Shown: positions 27,038 through 35,998 of the stretch, piece after piece
How the letters are laid out: every line of letters starts with the position of its first letter
How positions within the stretch are numbered: the first letter of the stretch is position 1
Origin: Kitasatospora sp044457565
GTDB taxonomy: Bacteria > Actinomycetota > Actinomycetes > Streptomycetales > Streptomycetaceae
Reading direction: 5' to 3'
Assembly (NCBI RefSeq): GCF_044457565.1
Contig: NZ_JBITGZ010000027.1
Span: 32,228-96,227, forward strand
DNA: 64,000 nucleotides
Notes under the pieces: generated by a model
What the model was told of the DNA's origin: nothing
Databases searched by the model: none
What the model saw: only the letters and a program-made list of their open reading frames with translations
Made by a program: the position numbers and the translations under genes

Positions 27038-27221
27038 CGGCCGTCCTCTCCCACGCCGTCGCGTCGCCACGACCCCGTTCCTCGACCATACGCGCGGTCG
27101 CTCACGCGGGACAGTCCAGGCGCACGGACCCGGCCGCGCTCGGCGGCAGGCGGGCCCGGGAGCCGCCCGGACGGTTTCGCCCTGCGCCATGTCCCCGGGC
27201 CGCAGCCGTCGTTGTGCTCTG

Positions 27222-27240
27222 TGATCAGCCGCACTGATCA
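27222..27240. promoter_or_regulatory. Perfect inverted repeat TGATCAG-N5-CTGATCA
   Basis: Arms 27222-27228 and 27234-27240 are perfect inverted repeats of seven bases with a five-base spacer, a size suited to a dimeric regulator. A further GATCAG half-site lies at 27252. It is in the divergent gap between the STAS gene and the methyltransferase gene, so it could control either. The gap 27038-27377 otherwise contains no supportable gene. Confidence 0.45.
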
Positions 27241-27328
27241 ACAACCGCAGCGATCAGCACCGGCGGCCGGTCATCCGCAGCGGCGGCGGGCAGAGGGTGT
27301 CGGCGGGATGGTCGGACGGGTACATACC

Positions 27329-27358
27329 CACGGTGCCGGGCGGGGGCCCGGCACCGTG
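27329..27358 (+). promoter_or_regulatory. 13-bp perfect palindrome just upstream of methyltransferase
   Basis: Arms 27329-27341 and 27346-27358 pair perfectly with a GGGG loop, ending 19 bases before the GTG start at 27378. GGGTAC, resembling the -10 of SigB-type promoters, ends six bases before it. It could be an operator, an RNA hairpin in the leader that limits translation, or a terminator of upstream read-through. Confidence 0.45.
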
Positions 27359-27377
27359 ACGAGAGGCAGGGCGAACC

Positions 27378-28193
27378 GTGAGCGAGGACGGGATCTTCCC
27401 GGCGGTGCAGCGGACGTACGGATCGGACGACCTGAGCCTGGCGGCGTCCTTCGCCGGCGGGTACATCAACTTCGGCGACTGGAGCACGCTGGGCCGCACC
27501 GGGCCGCCCGACCGGGCCGCCCGGGTGCGCAGCCAGCAGGAGCTGTACCGCAGGGTGCTGCGCGAGTTCCCGGACCCGACGCACAGCAGGGTGGCCGAGG
27601 TGGGGTGCGGGCGCGGCCTGGGGTGCGCGCTGGCCCTCGCCGAGCTGGGCTTCGCCGCGGTGACGGGTGTCGACATCCATCCGCAGCAGGTGGCCCGGGC
27701 CCGCGCCGCCAACGCGGCGCTGCTCACCTCCCGGCCCGACCGGCTGGACTACGTCACCGGGTCCGCCGACCGGCTGCCCTTCGCGGACGGCAGGCTGGAC
27801 GGGCTGTACTCGGTGGAGGCGGCGCAGCACTTCCGCGAGCTGGCCGGGTTCGCCCGGGAGGCGGCGCGGGTGCTGCGCCCGGGCGGGCGGCTGGTGGTGA
27901 CCACGTTCTTCAGCAGTGGTCCGGCGGCGGCCGAGCCGCTGCGTGAGGTGCTGGCGAGCTTCGCCAGCGGGCTGGACGTGGCGCACCCGATCGACGGCTT
28001 CTCGGCGGAGCTGTCTCGCGCCGGCTTCGCCGAGGTGCGGGTCCGCTCGATCGGCGAGGCGGTCTGGCCCGGCTTCGACCGCTATCTCGCGGGCGGCGCG
28101 GTGCCGCCGGGCCACTGGTCGCGCAACTTCGTGACCGCCTGGCGGGACGGGCTGCTCGACTACTACGTGGTGAGCGCCGACCTCCCCGCCTGA
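27378..28193 (+). CDS. Class I SAM-dependent methyltransferase
   Basis: A 271-residue methyltransferase with motif I VAEVGCGRGLGCALAL, acidic VTGVDIHPQQ, and VLRPGGRLVVTTFF. The N-terminal YINFGDW is shared with the small-molecule methyltransferases of polyketide and sugar pathways, but no pathway lies here and the substrate is unknown. Translation starts at GTG 27378 with GAGAGGCAGGG upstream. A long palindrome precedes it, suggesting control at the promoter or leader. Confidence 0.87.
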   Translation: MSEDGIFPAVQRTYGSDDLSLAASFAGGYINFGDWSTLGRTGPPDRAARVRSQQELYRRVLREFPDPTHSRVAEVGCGRGLGCALALAELGFAAVTGVDIHPQQVARARAANAALLTSRPDRLDYVTGSADRLPFADGRLDGLYSVEAAQHFRELAGFAREAARVLRPGGRLVVTTFFSSGPAAAEPLREVLASFASGLDVAHPIDGFSAELSRAGFAEVRVRSIGEAVWPGFDRYLAGGAVPPGHWSRNFVTAWRDGLLDYYVVSADLPA

Positions 28194-28211
28194 ACGTCCG
28201 GCGGCCGGCAG

Positions 28212-28253
28212 CGGCGGCGGGCCGCCGGGCACCTCGCCCGGGGCCTGCCGCCG
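28212..28253. terminator. Imperfect hairpin between convergent genes
   Basis: Arms 28212-28230 and 28236-28253 pair over about 17 bases with one mismatch and one bulge around ACCTC. It lies between the methyltransferase and the convergent M1 peptidase gene. Confidence 0.6.
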
Positions 28254-28272
28254 ACGTCCGGCCGCGGGACGG

Positions 28273-29823
28273 CTAGCGTGCGCCGTGCTCGCGCGCGTGC
28301 TCGTGCTCGTGCACGGCGTTGGTCGCCGCGATCTGCTTCCAGGAGCGCGGCTCCCGGGGCGCGCCCGGAGCCGCCGAGGCGCTCAGGCCCTGGGGCGCTT
28401 CGGCCTGCCCCTTGGCCCCGGCCGCCGGCGCGGCGGGCCTGGCGGCCGTGAACAGCCAGGTCTGCAGCAGGTCGCCGAGCGGCCGCCCGGAGATCCGCTC
28501 GGCATAGGCCTGGAACTGGGCGATGCTCGCGTTGCCGTAGCGCCGTTCGGCCGGCCAGCCCTTGAGGATCTCGAAGAACGCGGTGTCACCCACGGTGTTG
28601 CGCAGCGCCTGGATGGCGAGCGCGCCCCGGTCGTAGACCGCGATGTCGAACTGGTTCTCGGCGCCCGGGTCACCGGGCTTGACGTTCCAGAACGCGTCGC
28701 CGGCCGGGTGGGTGGCGTAGACGTAGTCGGCGAGTTCCTGGGCGGTGCCCTCGTTCTCGTGCTCGGACCAGAGCCACTGCGCGTACCGGGCGAAGCCCTC
28801 GTTGAGCCAGATGTCGCTCCAGTGCTGGACGGACACACTGTCGCCGTACCACTGATGGGCCAGTTCGTGCACGACCACCGAGGAGTTCGAGCCGCTCGCG
28901 AACTGCCGGGGGCTGTAGAAGACCCGGGTCTGGGTCTCCAGGGCGAAGCCGGTGGGCACGTTCGGGACGTATCCCCCGGCCGAGCTGAACGGGTACGGGC
29001 CGAAGTAGCCGCTGAGCCAGTCGACCAGTTCGCCGGTGCGCTCCACGCTGGCGCGGGCGGCGCCGGCGTTCTCGCCGAGGTCCTTGCTGTACGCGTTGAA
29101 GACCGGCAGGCCGCCGGGGGTGGTGCCGGTGCTGATGTCGAAGTGCCCGATGGCGAGGGTGGCGAGGTAGGTGGCCTGCGGCTTGTTCTCCCGCCAGCTG
29201 TAGCGGGTCCAGCCGAGGCTGGAGCGCTGGGAGGTCAGGATGCCGTTGCTGATCGCCTGGGTGCCGTCCGGGACGAGCACGGAGACGTCGAAGGTGGCCT
29301 TGTCGGAGGGGTGGTCGTTGCTCGGGAACCACCACCAGGCCGATTCGGGCTCGCCGGCCGCGACTCCGCCGTCGGGGGTGCGCAGCCAGGCGGTGAAGCC
29401 GTAGCGGGAGACCTTGGACGGCGTGCCGGCGTAGCGGACGACGATGGTGGCCTGCGCACCCTGGGCGAGCGGTACGGCGGGGGTGACCTCGAGCTCCTGC
29501 TCACCGGTGGTGGCGAACCTCGCCGCCCGCCCGTTCACCAGCACCTCGCTGACGTCCAGCGCGAAGTCCAGGTTGAAGCGGGAGAGGTTCTGGGTGGCGG
29601 TGGCGAGCAGGGTCGCGGTGCCCTCCAGCCGGTCGGTGGCGGGCTGGTACTTCAGGTGAAGGTCGTAGTGCGAGACGTCGTACCCGCCGTTGCCGTAGGT
29701 CGGGTAGTACGGGTCGCCGACGCCGGCCGCGCCGAATCCGGCGGGCGGGCCGGAGGCGGCTGCGGGGACGGCCAGGAGCAGGGCGGCCGCGCTGGCGAGA
29801 GAGACGATGAGCCTCTTGCGCAC
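28273..29823 (-). CDS. Secreted M1 family metallopeptidase
   Basis: A 516-residue exported zinc aminopeptidase-like enzyme. Signal peptide about 1-24 (AVPAAASG), N-terminal beta domain (about 45-230), catalytic domain (about 240-440) with VVHELAHQWYGD (HELAH near 316) and the Glu ligand in WLNEGFARY about 20 residues on. The usual GAMEN substrate loop is replaced by a TGFALETQT version, as in many secreted actinobacterial M1 enzymes. The last 70 residues are low-complexity and His-rich (HEHEHAREHG). Start is GTG 29823 with GGAGGA about nine bases upstream. Role is presumably peptide nutrition or wall-protein turnover. Confidence 0.92.
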   Translation of the reverse strand: MRKRLIVSLASAAALLLAVPAAASGPPAGFGAAGVGDPYYPTYGNGGYDVSHYDLHLKYQPATDRLEGTATLLATATQNLSRFNLDFALDVSEVLVNGRAARFATTGEQELEVTPAVPLAQGAQATIVVRYAGTPSKVSRYGFTAWLRTPDGGVAAGEPESAWWWFPSNDHPSDKATFDVSVLVPDGTQAISNGILTSQRSSLGWTRYSWRENKPQATYLATLAIGHFDISTGTTPGGLPVFNAYSKDLGENAGAARASVERTGELVDWLSGYFGPYPFSSAGGYVPNVPTGFALETQTRVFYSPRQFASGSNSSVVVHELAHQWYGDSVSVQHWSDIWLNEGFARYAQWLWSEHENEGTAQELADYVYATHPAGDAFWNVKPGDPGAENQFDIAVYDRGALAIQALRNTVGDTAFFEILKGWPAERRYGNASIAQFQAYAERISGRPLGDLLQTWLFTAARPAAPAAGAKGQAEAPQGLSASAAPGAPREPRSWKQIAATNAVHEHEHAREHGAR

Positions 29824-30021
29824 GGGGGTCCTCCAGGGTCTGCGGGACGGTGGGTCGCTGACGAATGGTCTGATCCCTGTCCCGGCGGACGCCCGCCCAT
29901 GCCCCTGTTATGAAATGTTCACGCTAAGACATCCCGCGTCACCCGTAGCCGTCCTGCGCCGGGCCGGCCCCCCGCGCGGCCGTCGCCCACCGACCCCCGG
30001 CCCCGGAGCCGGCTCACGTCC

Positions 30022-30894
30022 TCAGGCCCCGAGCTCCACGGGCACCCGCACCAGCGAACCGTACTCCGTCCACGAGCCGTCGTAGTTCTTCACATCCGGG
30101 TACCCGAGCAGCTCGGTCAGCGCGAACCAGGTGTGCGAGGAGCGCTCACCGATCCGGCAGTACGCGATCACCTCACGGTCGGGCGTGACGCCCTCGCCCT
30201 CGTACAGGGCCCGCAGCTCGGCCGCCGACCGGAAGGTGCCGTCGTCGTTGGCCGCCTTCGCCCACGGGATGTTCACCGCACCGGGGATGTGGCCCGGCAC
30301 CTGCGCCTGCTCCTGCGGCAGATGCGGCGGCGCGAGCTGCTCACCCCGGTACTCCGCGGGGGAGCGCACGTCCACCAGCGCGGCCTCCGCGCCGCCCTTG
30401 GCGAACGCACCCGCCCGCGCCAACACCTCGTCACGCAGCGCGCGGATCCGGGGGCGCTCGGCCCCGGTCAGCCGGTACGCCGAGTGGGGGTAGTCCATCA
30501 CCTCCTCGGTGAGCTCCCGGCCCTCCAGCTCCCACTTCTTGCGGCCGCCGTCCAGCAGCCTGACCTGGTCGAAGCCGCGCAGCTTCAGGATCCAGTAGGC
30601 GTAGGCCGCGAACCAGTTGTTGTTACCGCCGTACAGCACCAGGCTGGTGTCGTCCTCGACCCCGGCCGCCCTCAGCAGGTGTTCCAGGCCCGCCCGGTCG
30701 ACGTAGTCGCGGCCCACCGCGCTGTGCAGGTCCGTCGTCCAGTTCCAGCCGACGGCGCCGGGGATGTGGCCCCGGTCGTACGCGGTGGTGTCCTCGTCCA
30801 CCTCGACGATCCGCAGTGTCCCGTCCGAGAGATGGCCGGCCAGCCAGTCGGTGCCGACCAGAGTCTCCGGGTGGGCGAAGCCGTTCTCACCCAT
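30022..30894 (-). CDS. Thiosulfate sulfurtransferase (two-domain rhodanese)
   Basis: A 290-residue tandem rhodanese. The N-terminal domain (about 10-130) lacks a catalytic Cys. The C-terminal domain (about 150-285) has the active-site loop AYCRIGERSS, with Cys near 243 accepting sulfane sulfur. It moves sulfur from thiosulfate to cyanide or other thiophiles and matches actinobacterial CysA/SseA-type enzymes, including YGGNNNWFAAYAYW. It is cytoplasmic. It stands upstream of the M1 gene on the same strand but 198 bases away. ATG 30894 is clear. Confidence 0.93.
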   Translation of the reverse strand: MGENGFAHPETLVGTDWLAGHLSDGTLRIVEVDEDTTAYDRGHIPGAVGWNWTTDLHSAVGRDYVDRAGLEHLLRAAGVEDDTSLVLYGGNNNWFAAYAYWILKLRGFDQVRLLDGGRKKWELEGRELTEEVMDYPHSAYRLTGAERPRIRALRDEVLARAGAFAKGGAEAALVDVRSPAEYRGEQLAPPHLPQEQAQVPGHIPGAVNIPWAKAANDDGTFRSAAELRALYEGEGVTPDREVIAYCRIGERSSHTWFALTELLGYPDVKNYDGSWTEYGSLVRVPVELGA

Positions 30895-30993
30895 GGCCCT
30901 CTCCTTCTCGATCTCCCGCTCACCCCCCGCTCCCCCTGTCCCTCTCCTTCCCCCGATGCCGCCTGCTTCCCCCTCCAGCCGCCGCCCCGGTTG

Positions 30994-32064
30994 CTAGGTT
31001 GCCTTCCGTGCCACGTAGTAGACGTTCAGGATGTCGCCCTCGACCCGCTGGGCGTCCACGTCGGTGAAGCCCGCCTCGCCGAGCATCCGCCGCGCCCGCT
31101 GCTCACCCCAGACCGTGCCCAGCCCCTCGCCGCCCTGGGCCAGCGACACCGTCATGCAGTAGAAGACCGAGAAGGTGTAGAGCGCCGGGGCCAGCGGGTG
31201 GTCCACGTTCTCCTCCAGGTCGCTGGAGGCGGCGACGTCGCCCATCAGGAAGACCCCGCCCGTGCGCAGCGCACCGGCGACGGCGGCCAGGGTGGCGGTC
31301 GGCCTGGCCAGGTCGTGGATCACGTCGAACGCGGTGATCAGGTCGTACTCGCCGGTCAGTGCGGCCGAGTCGCCCACCTCGAAGCGCGCGTTGGCGAGGC
31401 CGAGCCCGGCGGCCTCGGCCCGCCCGGCCGCGACGCCCTCCTCGGAGAGGTCCAGGCCCGTGAACCGGCTCTGCGGGAAGGCCTTCGCCAGGACATTGAC
31501 GGCGTGGCCCTGGCCCGTCCCGATGTCGAGCACGTCGATGCCCTCGCGCAGCCGCTGGGCCAGCCCGGGCACGACGGGCACGATGTGGTCCACCAGCGCC
31601 AGGTCGTAGACCCGCCCGGACTCCTCGGCCTGGACCGCCTGGAACCGGGGGTAGGAGGAGTACGGCACCCCGCCGCCCCCGCGGAAGGCCCCCAGCACCT
31701 GCTGCTCGACCTCGCTCATCATGGCGAGCTCCTGGAACAGGGGCCCCATGTTGTCCGGCCCGGCGGCGCGGGTGAGCGCCGCGGCGTGCTCCGGCGGCAG
31801 CGCGTAGGTGCCTGCCCCGGGCTCGTAGTCGATCACTCCGCTGACGACCAGGCCGCCCAGCCACTCGCGGACGTAGCGCTCGTCGAGTCCGGCGGCCCGG
31901 GCGATCTCCTCGCTCGTGGCCGGTGGCAGCCCCGCCATGGTGTCGAACAGCCCGCTCTGATGGCCGACGCTGCTCAGGAGCGCCAGACAGGCGTCGTTGA
32001 GCACCTGCAACATGCGGCCCGCGAAGGCTTCCCGCTTCGTCTGTTCCTGCTCCTGAACGGACAT
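30994..32064 (-). CDS. Rv2258c-like winged-helix SAM methyltransferase
   Basis: A 356-residue methyltransferase. It has an N-terminal winged-helix dimerisation part (about 20-95, EIARAAGLDERYVREWLGGL), a helical linker (about 100-165) and a Rossmann AdoMet domain with VLDIGTGQGHAVNVLA and FTGLDLSEEG. The order matches the Rv2258c family of mycobacteria and streptomycetes, whose substrates are not established. ATG 32064 is chosen over an upstream ATG (32118) because GGAGGAGCG immediately precedes it. It may be cotranscribed with the rhodanese gene 99 bases downstream. Confidence 0.87.
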   Translation of the reverse strand: MSVQEQEQTKREAFAGRMLQVLNDACLALLSSVGHQSGLFDTMAGLPPATSEEIARAAGLDERYVREWLGGLVVSGVIDYEPGAGTYALPPEHAAALTRAAGPDNMGPLFQELAMMSEVEQQVLGAFRGGGGVPYSSYPRFQAVQAEESGRVYDLALVDHIVPVVPGLAQRLREGIDVLDIGTGQGHAVNVLAKAFPQSRFTGLDLSEEGVAAGRAEAAGLGLANARFEVGDSAALTGEYDLITAFDVIHDLARPTATLAAVAGALRTGGVFLMGDVAASSDLEENVDHPLAPALYTFSVFYCMTVSLAQGGEGLGTVWGEQRARRMLGEAGFTDVDAQRVEGDILNVYYVARKAT

Positions 32065-32282
32065 CGCTCCTCCTACGCCATCGGGCCGCAGGGCGGGGAG
32101 CGGGGCATCCGGCCGCACCCGGGGGCGCGGCTCGACGAGCGGAATCGTAGGTCTCTCCTGGCCACGCTACGCCGCCCGGGCGCCGGGTGTCGGCCCGCCG
32201 TGGGGCCCCGTCCGGCGCTCGAACCGGGCGGCACTCGACCGGGCGGTGTGCGGGGCGCGGACCCCCGGGGCCGGGCCGCCGG

Positions 32283-32618
32283 TCAGGAGAACACGACGGA
32301 GCGGACCTTGAGGCGCTCCGAAGCGCCCGCGCCGGGCCTGAGCGCGTAGAACGTGTCCCCCTGGCAGCCGAAGTCGAGGAACGCGGTCGCGGTCGAGCCG
32401 GTCCGGTTCCTCGGGGCGGCCGCCGCCTCCTCGGCCGTCGCCTGGGCCAGGTCGAGGCACTGGCCGCTGCGCGGGCCCATGATCCTCCCGTGGTGCTCGC
32501 CCGCGAGGTCGCGATAGGTGTACGCGAACTCACCGGTGGCTGCGACGGCCGAGCCGGGGACGGCCAGCAGGAGGGTGAGCGCGCTGGAGGCGGCGATCGC
32601 GGCGTTACGGAGGCGCAT
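32283..32618 (-). CDS. Small secreted protein of unknown function
   Basis: A 111-residue protein with a clear signal peptide (about 1-27, LLLAVPGSAVAA). The mature part of about 85 residues has two Cys (GQCLDLA and FGCQGD) likely joined in a disulfide and ends in KVRSVVFS. No family is recognised. The upstream sequence 32640-32720 is AT-rich for this genome and contains inverted CCCAAA/TTTGGG elements, suggesting regulated transcription. Start ATG 32618 has GGAA about nine bases upstream. Confidence 0.7.
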   Translation of the reverse strand: MRLRNAAIAASSALTLLLAVPGSAVAATGEFAYTYRDLAGEHHGRIMGPRSGQCLDLAQATAEEAAAAPRNRTGSTATAFLDFGCQGDTFYALRPGAGASERLKVRSVVFS

Positions 32619-32730
32619 GAGGGGTGTTCCTTTTCCATGGTGATGCAGTGCGAGATCACCCTAGGGCGCCCAAAAGTGACGAAACGGTTCTTCAAATCCA
32701 CTCGTTTGGGTGGTTTCGCCCCAAAGGACG

Positions 32731-33018
32731 TCACCACGGCGTCGGGAGGATCGCGAAGCCCGTACTCCCCTCCGGCTCCTCCTCGTACACCGCCACGCGG
32801 TCGACCACAGCCGTCTCCGGGCCGTGGTGCGCCCACTCCACCAGCCGGTCGACGGCCTGCGGCGCCCCCTCGAAGACGGCCTCAACCGCACCGTCCGGAC
32901 GGTTGCGCACCCAGCCGTGCACGCCCGCCGCCTGCGCCGTGCGCCGGCAGGTGTCACGGAAGAAGACGCCCTGGACGACGCCGGTCACCACCACCCGGAC
33001 CCGCCTGGCGCCGCTCAT
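32731..33018 (-). CDS. acyP: Acylphosphatase
   Basis: A 95-residue cytoplasmic acylphosphatase that hydrolyses carboxyl-phosphate bonds. The catalytic pair is present: Arg21 in GVVQGVFFRDT and Asn39 in GWVRNRPDG. Length and fold pattern are standard. Its ATG overlaps the stop of the upstream polysaccharide deacetylase gene (ATGA at 33015-33018), so the two are translationally coupled, an unusual pairing that is noted in the findings. Confidence 0.95.
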   Translation of the reverse strand: MSGARRVRVVVTGVVQGVFFRDTCRRTAQAAGVHGWVRNRPDGAVEAVFEGAPQAVDRLVEWAHHGPETAVVDRVAVYEEEPEGSTGFAILPTPW

Positions 33019-33848
33019 GCGGGCGCGGTGAAGAAGTAGCCGCCGTCGATCAGCACCGGCAGATAGGTCTGCAGTGCGGCGATGGTCTGCGAGCGGTCAC
33101 CGCCCCCGTCGTGGTTGAGCACGATGGAGCCCGGCCGGACTGCCTCCAGCACCCGAGAGGTGATCAGCGACGTGCCCGGACGCGACCAGTCCCTCGGATC
33201 CACCGACCATGCCATCGGCCGCATGCCGAGCTCGGCGGAGGTGGTCAGCGAGGCCTGCGAGAAGTCCCCGCCGGGCGCGCGGAACCAGGTCGGCGCCCGG
33301 CCGGTGGCCCGGTGCAGCACCTCGGAGGTGTGCTCCAGCTCCTCGCGCACCCTGGCCTCCGAGAGCTGGCGCAGATCGGGGTGCGACCAGGTGTGGTTGG
33401 CCACGTGATGCCCCTCCTCCGCGATGGCGCGCACCAGCTCGGGGTGGGCCTGGGCGTTCTCCCCGACGATGAAGAAGGTGGCCCTGATGCCGTACTTGCG
33501 CAGCAGGGAGAGAACCGTCGGGGTGTAGCGCGGGTCCGGGCCGTCGTCGATGGTCAGGGCCACGACCTTGCGCTCGGGCGAGAGCTCGTACACCGGCCGG
33601 CGCTTCGCCGGATCCCGGATCGGCGTGGCGGGGCCGGCCGGGGCCCGGGGCGTCGCCCGCTCCGACGGCTGCTGGGCGGAGGCGGGTATGGCCGCCGTCC
33701 CGGGACCCCCGCCGGGGGCCGGCGGATCGACGGAGGCGGCTGCGTCCTCGGACTCCGGCAGGTGGCCGAGGGTGGACACCGACAGCAGCGTCAGACCCGC
33801 CGCGACCAGCAGGATTCTCCGAGACGGAATATGACGGTACGACAACAT
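33015..33848 (-). CDS. Membrane-anchored polysaccharide deacetylase
   Basis: A 277-residue NodB-type deacetylase. An N-terminal helix (about 11-28) anchors it or acts as a signal peptide, a Pro/Ala linker follows (about 30-88), and the catalytic domain runs about 92-275. Motifs are TIDDGPD (DDGPD at 101-105), HTWSH (metal His pair), RAPGGDFS, SVDPRDWS and VLNHDGGGD. It probably deacetylates peptidoglycan or another N-acetylated wall glycan outside the membrane. It is distinct from the fused enzyme at 1136. Coupled by ATGA overlap to acylphosphatase. Confidence 0.92.
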   Translation of the reverse strand: MLSYRHIPSRRILLVAAGLTLLSVSTLGHLPESEDAAASVDPPAPGGGPGTAAIPASAQQPSERATPRAPAGPATPIRDPAKRRPVYELSPERKVVALTIDDGPDPRYTPTVLSLLRKYGIRATFFIVGENAQAHPELVRAIAEEGHHVANHTWSHPDLRQLSEARVREELEHTSEVLHRATGRAPTWFRAPGGDFSQASLTTSAELGMRPMAWSVDPRDWSRPGTSLITSRVLEAVRPGSIVLNHDGGGDRSQTIAALQTYLPVLIDGGYFFTAPA

Positions 33849-34019
33849 TACTTATCTCTCCCCCGCCTCGGCCGTCGCCTCCCAGGGAAACGCCCAGCCG
33901 GGCCGGATCTCACCCCAACGGCCCAATGCACCCCCAGCCCCCGCTCCGGCGACCGTCGGCCACTCGGCACCGCTACCCTGACCCGTCAGTGTGATGATGT
34001 GCATTCAGAGGAGGCGACT

Positions 34020-34874
34020 GTGACGACAAGTCATGACCCTGCCGAGCGGGCCGGAAGCGAGCCGGGCGGCCGGAGCGACTGGGAGCGGTTCGGCGTCGAC
34101 ACCAGCGCCCCGCACTCCGCACGGGTGTACGACTACTGGATCGGTGGGAAGACCAACTTCGCCCCCGACCGGGCCATGGCCGAGGCCATCGAGCAGGCGG
34201 TGCCGAGCATCCGCGAGATGGCCAAGGCCAACCGGGCCTTCCAGGCGCGTGCCGTCCACCACCTGGCCGAGAAGCAGGGAATCCGCCAGTTCCTGGACCT
34301 CGGCACCGGCATCCCGACCTCCCCGAACACCCACGACATCGCCCAGGCGGTCAACCCCGACACCCGGGTGGTGTACGTGGACAACGACCCGATCGTGCTG
34401 GCCCACGCCCGCGCCCTGATGGTCAGCGACGAGGCCGGGCGCACCACCTACATCCACGCCGATCTGCGCGACAGCGCCGCGATCCTGGCCGACCCCGCGC
34501 TGACCGCCACCCTGGACCTCGACCAGCCGGTGGGCCTGCTGCTGATCGCCGTCCTGATGCTGATCGCCGACCAGGACGACCCCTGGACCCGGGTCGCCGA
34601 GCTGCGCGACGCGCTCCCCTCCGGCAGCTGCATCGCGCTCTCCCACCCCACCCAGGACTTCGACCCGGAGGCGGTCGGGCAGGTCGTCGCGGCCGCCGAG
34701 CACGGCGGTATGACCCTGGTGCCGCGCACCGAGGAGGAGGTCGCCCGGTTCTTCGACGGCTGGGAACTGCTGGAGCCCGGGCTCTCCCCCATCCTCGCCT
34801 GGCATCCGGACGGCGAGCCTTCGGCCGACCCGAAGGCCGCGTACTACTGGGGCGGCGTGGCCCGCAAGAAGTAG
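34020..34874 (+). CDS. S-adenosyl methyltransferase, DUF574/Methyltransf_19 family
   Basis: A 284-residue protein of a family expanded in Streptomyces (PF04672). Signatures are SARVYDYWIGGKTNF, FLDLGTGIPTSPNTH (AdoMet loop), RVVYVDNDPIVLAHA, and AAYYWGGVARK at the C-terminus. Family members are often made as regulatory or secondary-metabolite methyltransferases, but substrates are largely unknown. Start GTG 34020 is set by AGAGGAGG about six bases upstream. The very long open frame upstream (from 32187) is antisense noise. Confidence 0.92.
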   Translation: MTTSHDPAERAGSEPGGRSDWERFGVDTSAPHSARVYDYWIGGKTNFAPDRAMAEAIEQAVPSIREMAKANRAFQARAVHHLAEKQGIRQFLDLGTGIPTSPNTHDIAQAVNPDTRVVYVDNDPIVLAHARALMVSDEAGRTTYIHADLRDSAAILADPALTATLDLDQPVGLLLIAVLMLIADQDDPWTRVAELRDALPSGSCIALSHPTQDFDPEAVGQVVAAAEHGGMTLVPRTEEEVARFFDGWELLEPGLSPILAWHPDGEPSADPKAAYYWGGVARKK

Positions 34875-35022
34875 GCGGCCGCCGGCCGCGTGCCGGTACG
34901 GGCCGCACCCGGCGGGGTCCGGGGGCATCCGGGCGGGGTGCCGGCAGGGTGCCGTCCCCTGCGGGACGCCGGCCGCGCCCGCCCACCCGGCGGCCGCACC
35001 CACCCCCGGCGCGCGGCCCGCG

Positions 35023-35889
35023 CTACTTCAGCAGCCGGGAGAGCCTGCGGTCCGCCAGCGGCTTGCCGCCCGTCTGGCAGGTCGGGCAGTACTGCAGCGC
35101 CGAGTCGCTGAAGGACACCTCCCGCACCGTGTCACCGCAGACGGGGCACGGCTGGCCGGCCCGGCCGTGCACCCGCAGGCCGCTCTTCTTCTCGGCCTTC
35201 AGCTCCCCGGCGGCGAGCCCGCGCGAGCGCTCGATCGCTTCGCGCAGCGTGCTGCCGAGCGCCTCGTACAGCCGGGTGGCCTCCTCCTCGGACAGGCTCG
35301 CCGCCAGCTTGTACGGCGACATCCGTGCCGCGTGGAGCACCTCGTCCGAGTAGGCGTTGCCCACCCCCGCGATCACGCTCTGGTCGCGCAGTACCCCTTT
35401 TAGCCGGCGCCGCTCGCCGCGCAGCAGCCCCGCGAAGACCTCCCGGGTGAACGCCGCATCGAGCGGCTCCGGCCCCAGCCGGGCGATGCCGGGCACCTCG
35501 GCCGGGTCACGCACGCAGTACACCGCGAGGCCCTTCTTGGTACCGGCCTCGGTCAGGTCGAACCCCGCGCCCGGCGGGTCGGCGAGCGAGACCCGCAGCG
35601 CGAGCGGCCCCTTGCCCGGCTTCGGCGGGACGTCGGTCAGATTCTCCCGCCAGCGCAGCCAGCCCGCCCTGGCCAGGTGGACCACCAGGTGAAGGCCCTC
35701 GGCGGAGGCGTCCAGGAACTTGCCGCGCCGGGCCACCGCGTCGACCGTCCGGCCCTCCAGAGCGGTCAGCGGAGGGTCATAGGTCTTCAGGGCGCTCACC
35801 GCGACCGGGTGGACCCGGGCGATCTTGTGCCCGGCCAGGCGGTCGGTGAGGAAGGTACGGAGGGCCTCGACCTCGGGAAGCTCCGGCAT
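35023..35889 (-). CDS. Fpg/Nei family DNA glycosylase
   Basis: A 288-residue base-excision repair enzyme. It begins with the catalytic MPELPEVE (Pro2 nucleophile, Glu3), carries the helix-two-turn-helix region GVGNAYSDEVLHAARMSP, and ends with a zinc finger (CPVCGD ... YCPTCQT, about 250-280). It removes oxidised bases and cleaves the abasic site. The sequence after the N-terminus is closer to actinobacterial Nei-like enzymes than to classic MutM, so no symbol is given. Start ATG 35889 is fixed by the required N-terminal Pro. Confidence 0.93.
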   Translation of the reverse strand: MPELPEVEALRTFLTDRLAGHKIARVHPVAVSALKTYDPPLTALEGRTVDAVARRGKFLDASAEGLHLVVHLARAGWLRWRENLTDVPPKPGKGPLALRVSLADPPGAGFDLTEAGTKKGLAVYCVRDPAEVPGIARLGPEPLDAAFTREVFAGLLRGERRRLKGVLRDQSVIAGVGNAYSDEVLHAARMSPYKLAASLSEEEATRLYEALGSTLREAIERSRGLAAGELKAEKKSGLRVHGRAGQPCPVCGDTVREVSFSDSALQYCPTCQTGGKPLADRRLSRLLK

Positions 35890-35998
35890 GTCAGCAAGTC
35901 TCCCGCAGTCCCCGGGCCGATGCAGCCCACCGGGTCGGCCGGGTCGGGCCTGCGGGCCGGTGCTTGCCGGGCGGGGAGCCGCGGAGCAGCCTGGAGGC

